A stretch of DNA of 64,000 nt from Pseudokordiimonas caeni (GTDB lineage: Bacteria; Pseudomonadota; Alphaproteobacteria; Sphingomonadales; Kordiimonadaceae). Where the stretch lies: NCBI RefSeq assembly GCF_026719705.1, contig NZ_JAPPRR010000001.1, forward strand, positions 62,001 to 126,000, in the 5' to 3' direction. Position 1 is the stretch's first letter. Each line of letters begins with the position of its first letter. Below are positions 63,091 to 64,000 of this stretch, in pieces. Both the position numbers and the translations under genes were made by a program. Below the pieces are notes generated by a model. That model saw only the letters and a list, made by a program, of their open reading frames with translations, did not search any database and was not told where the DNA came from.

Positions 63091-64000
63091 CTAGCGGTCG
63101 AGCTGTTCGCGCAGGGATTTGGCACAGGCGGCGGCGATATCGGCCTGCAGCCGCAATTGCGGCGTGCCGTTGCGGGCGGCCTCGCTCAGGCGGCGGATCG
63201 CGTCGTCCAGTGTGTCGAGCGTGGCGCGCAGGTCGTCCTGTGTCATCGGTGCAGCTGCCGGAGCCTGTTGCGCTTGCGGCGGGATCGGGGCCTGCTGCTG
63301 GGCGGACTGCTGCTCGGCCGCCGGGGCGCTGAAGGGACGCGCGGGCGGCACATCATGTTTCAGTTCGGCACGCAGCATGGCGAAGGTGTCGCCCACATGG
63401 CGTTCCGTTTCGGCATTCACTGCAGCGTGGTGATCCTCGTCGCCATCACCTTTGGCGACCGGCTGCATGCGCAGGTCAGCGGCAGCGGTGCGGGGCTGTG
63501 GGGCATCGCCTTCGTCCTCGTCGAGGAAAAGCTGCTCTGCAGCCTGGTTTGCATCGCGGCGGGCGGGTTCGTCGTCCTCCATGGGCATCACCGGGGTCAA
63601 TATACCCTCGTAGCCTTCAAAAACGCCACCGCAAGGGCTGAACAGCGGCGTGGCTTCCAGCGTCCAGTAGCGATGATGACTGTCGAGGTTCGACAGATAT
63701 AGCGGCGCATCATGGATGGCGCTGCGGCGCTGCAGGGCGCGTGCGATCGGGTGGCCGAGCTTGGCATTCAGGCCAAGCAGGTCAAGGAGCGAGGAGCCAA
63801 CCACATCGGCGGCTTCCACATCAAGGATTTCGAGACCCTTGGGCGAGACGGTGGCAATCAGGCCGTCGCGGTCGCTCGCGAAGGCCCAGCCACCGGGGCC
63901 GGGGTCGGGCAGGTCACGCACGATCTGGCGGATTGGCGCGGTGCGCGGCATATCGCGGACCACATCTTCCTGATCCAGAAGGCGCAGTTCATTCCGCGCG
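63091..64000 (-). CDS. PAS-domain protein, N-terminus cut by right edge
   Basis: The frame is open to the right edge with no stop; the first ATG inside is at 63951, but upstream codons (RNELRLLDQED) look coding, so the start is probably outside the window. A PAS domain spans about 20-115 residues from that ATG: WAFASDRDGLIATVSPKGLEILDVE (in parts), HRYWTLEATPLF, YEGILTPV. The rest is acidic then Gln/Ala/Pro-rich low complexity, ending in a helix RATLDTLDDAIRRLSEAARN. No kinase or cyclase domain is in the visible part. Confidence 0.75.
   Translation of the reverse strand, partial: ARNELRLLDQEDVVRDMPRTAPIRQIVRDLPDPGPGGWAFASDRDGLIATVSPKGLEILDVEAADVVGSSLLDLLGLNAKLGHPIARALQRRSAIHDAPLYLSNLDSHHRYWTLEATPLFSPCGGVFEGYEGILTPVMPMEDDEPARRDANQAAEQLFLDEDEGDAPQPRTAAADLRMQPVAKGDGDEDHHAAVNAETERHVGDTFAMLRAELKHDVPPARPFSAPAAEQQSAQQQAPIPPQAQQAPAAAPMTQDDLRATLDTLDDAIRRLSEAARNGTPQLRLQADIAAACAKSLREQLDR

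Noticed and set aside
1-64000. tRNA, rRNA, CRISPR, insertion sequence or phage remnants
   Set aside because: None was recognised. A covariance scan for tRNAs was not possible, so a missed tRNA remains possible.

Overview
The window is GC-rich, densely packed bacterial chromosome. Its conserved blocks (rplY-pth-ychF; lgt-midA-pgeF next to ubiK; a lysR gene next to trxB; 3-hydroxyisobutyrate/mmsA valine catabolism; the ast arginine pathway) point to an alphaproteobacterium, probably a free-living, peptide- and amino-acid-consuming one. Several GANTC sites in one intergenic region fit a CcrM-type lineage. The order is not certain; something near Kordiimonadales/Sphingomonadales is a guess. No rRNA, tRNA, CRISPR array, transposase or phage gene was recognised, but tRNAs cannot be excluded without a scan.

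Layout. 1-16.6 kb is a cell-envelope sugar hub: a large GT2 glycosyltransferase cut by the left edge, rfbA-rfbD-rfbB-rfbC for dTDP-L-rhamnose, a GT4-type glycosyltransferase translationally coupled to manC (GDP-mannose), pgi-galU, an Rrf2 regulator divergent from a thioredoxin-reductase-like flavoprotein, glmS-glmU, and a putative 2-oxoglutarate dioxygenase. 16.6-20.2 kb carries an S10 peptidase, a CHAD protein and a LysR regulator. 20.3-29.9 kb is a valine/branched-chain operon (mmsA, acyl-CoA dehydrogenase, 3-hydroxyisobutyryl-CoA hydrolase, mmsB) with two secreted peptidases (M16 lipoprotein and S9) set between mmsA and the rest. 29.9-36.0 kb is an arginine succinyltransferase operon (M20 hydrolase, astA, astD, astB) divergent from a LuxR-type regulator whose receiver has lost its phospho-acceptor.

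36.0-43.0 kb is mixed: a PAS_5 protein, msrP-msrQ, a small secreted Cys protein with a MaoC-like hydratase, a DUF3108 protein, a secreted amidohydrolase, and an ArsR regulator with two SRPBCC paralogs behind a very clear promoter/operator. 43.0-54.3 kb is conserved housekeeping (ychF, pth, rplY, prs, pgeF, midA, lgt, ubiK, ybjN-like, proC), with two periplasmic binding-protein-like genes and a CPBP protease placed between rplY and prs. 54.3-64 kb holds a LysR gene, a small winged-helix protein, trxB, a class C beta-lactamase-fold hydrolase, a degenerate GGDEF/EAL-like protein, several small genes, a low-GC TPR-like gene, ahpC, a GNAT acetyltransferase, a DUF4287 protein and a PAS protein cut by the right edge.

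I do not see an obviously new defence or secretion system. The items most worth a second look are the M20 gene in the ast operon with its degenerate-receiver regulator, the doubly degenerate GGDEF/EAL-like protein, the binding-protein/CPBP insertion between rplY and prs, the G-quadruplex-in-hairpin element near 54.4 kb, and clear unexplained operators upstream of pgi-galU, ahpC and the ArsR gene.
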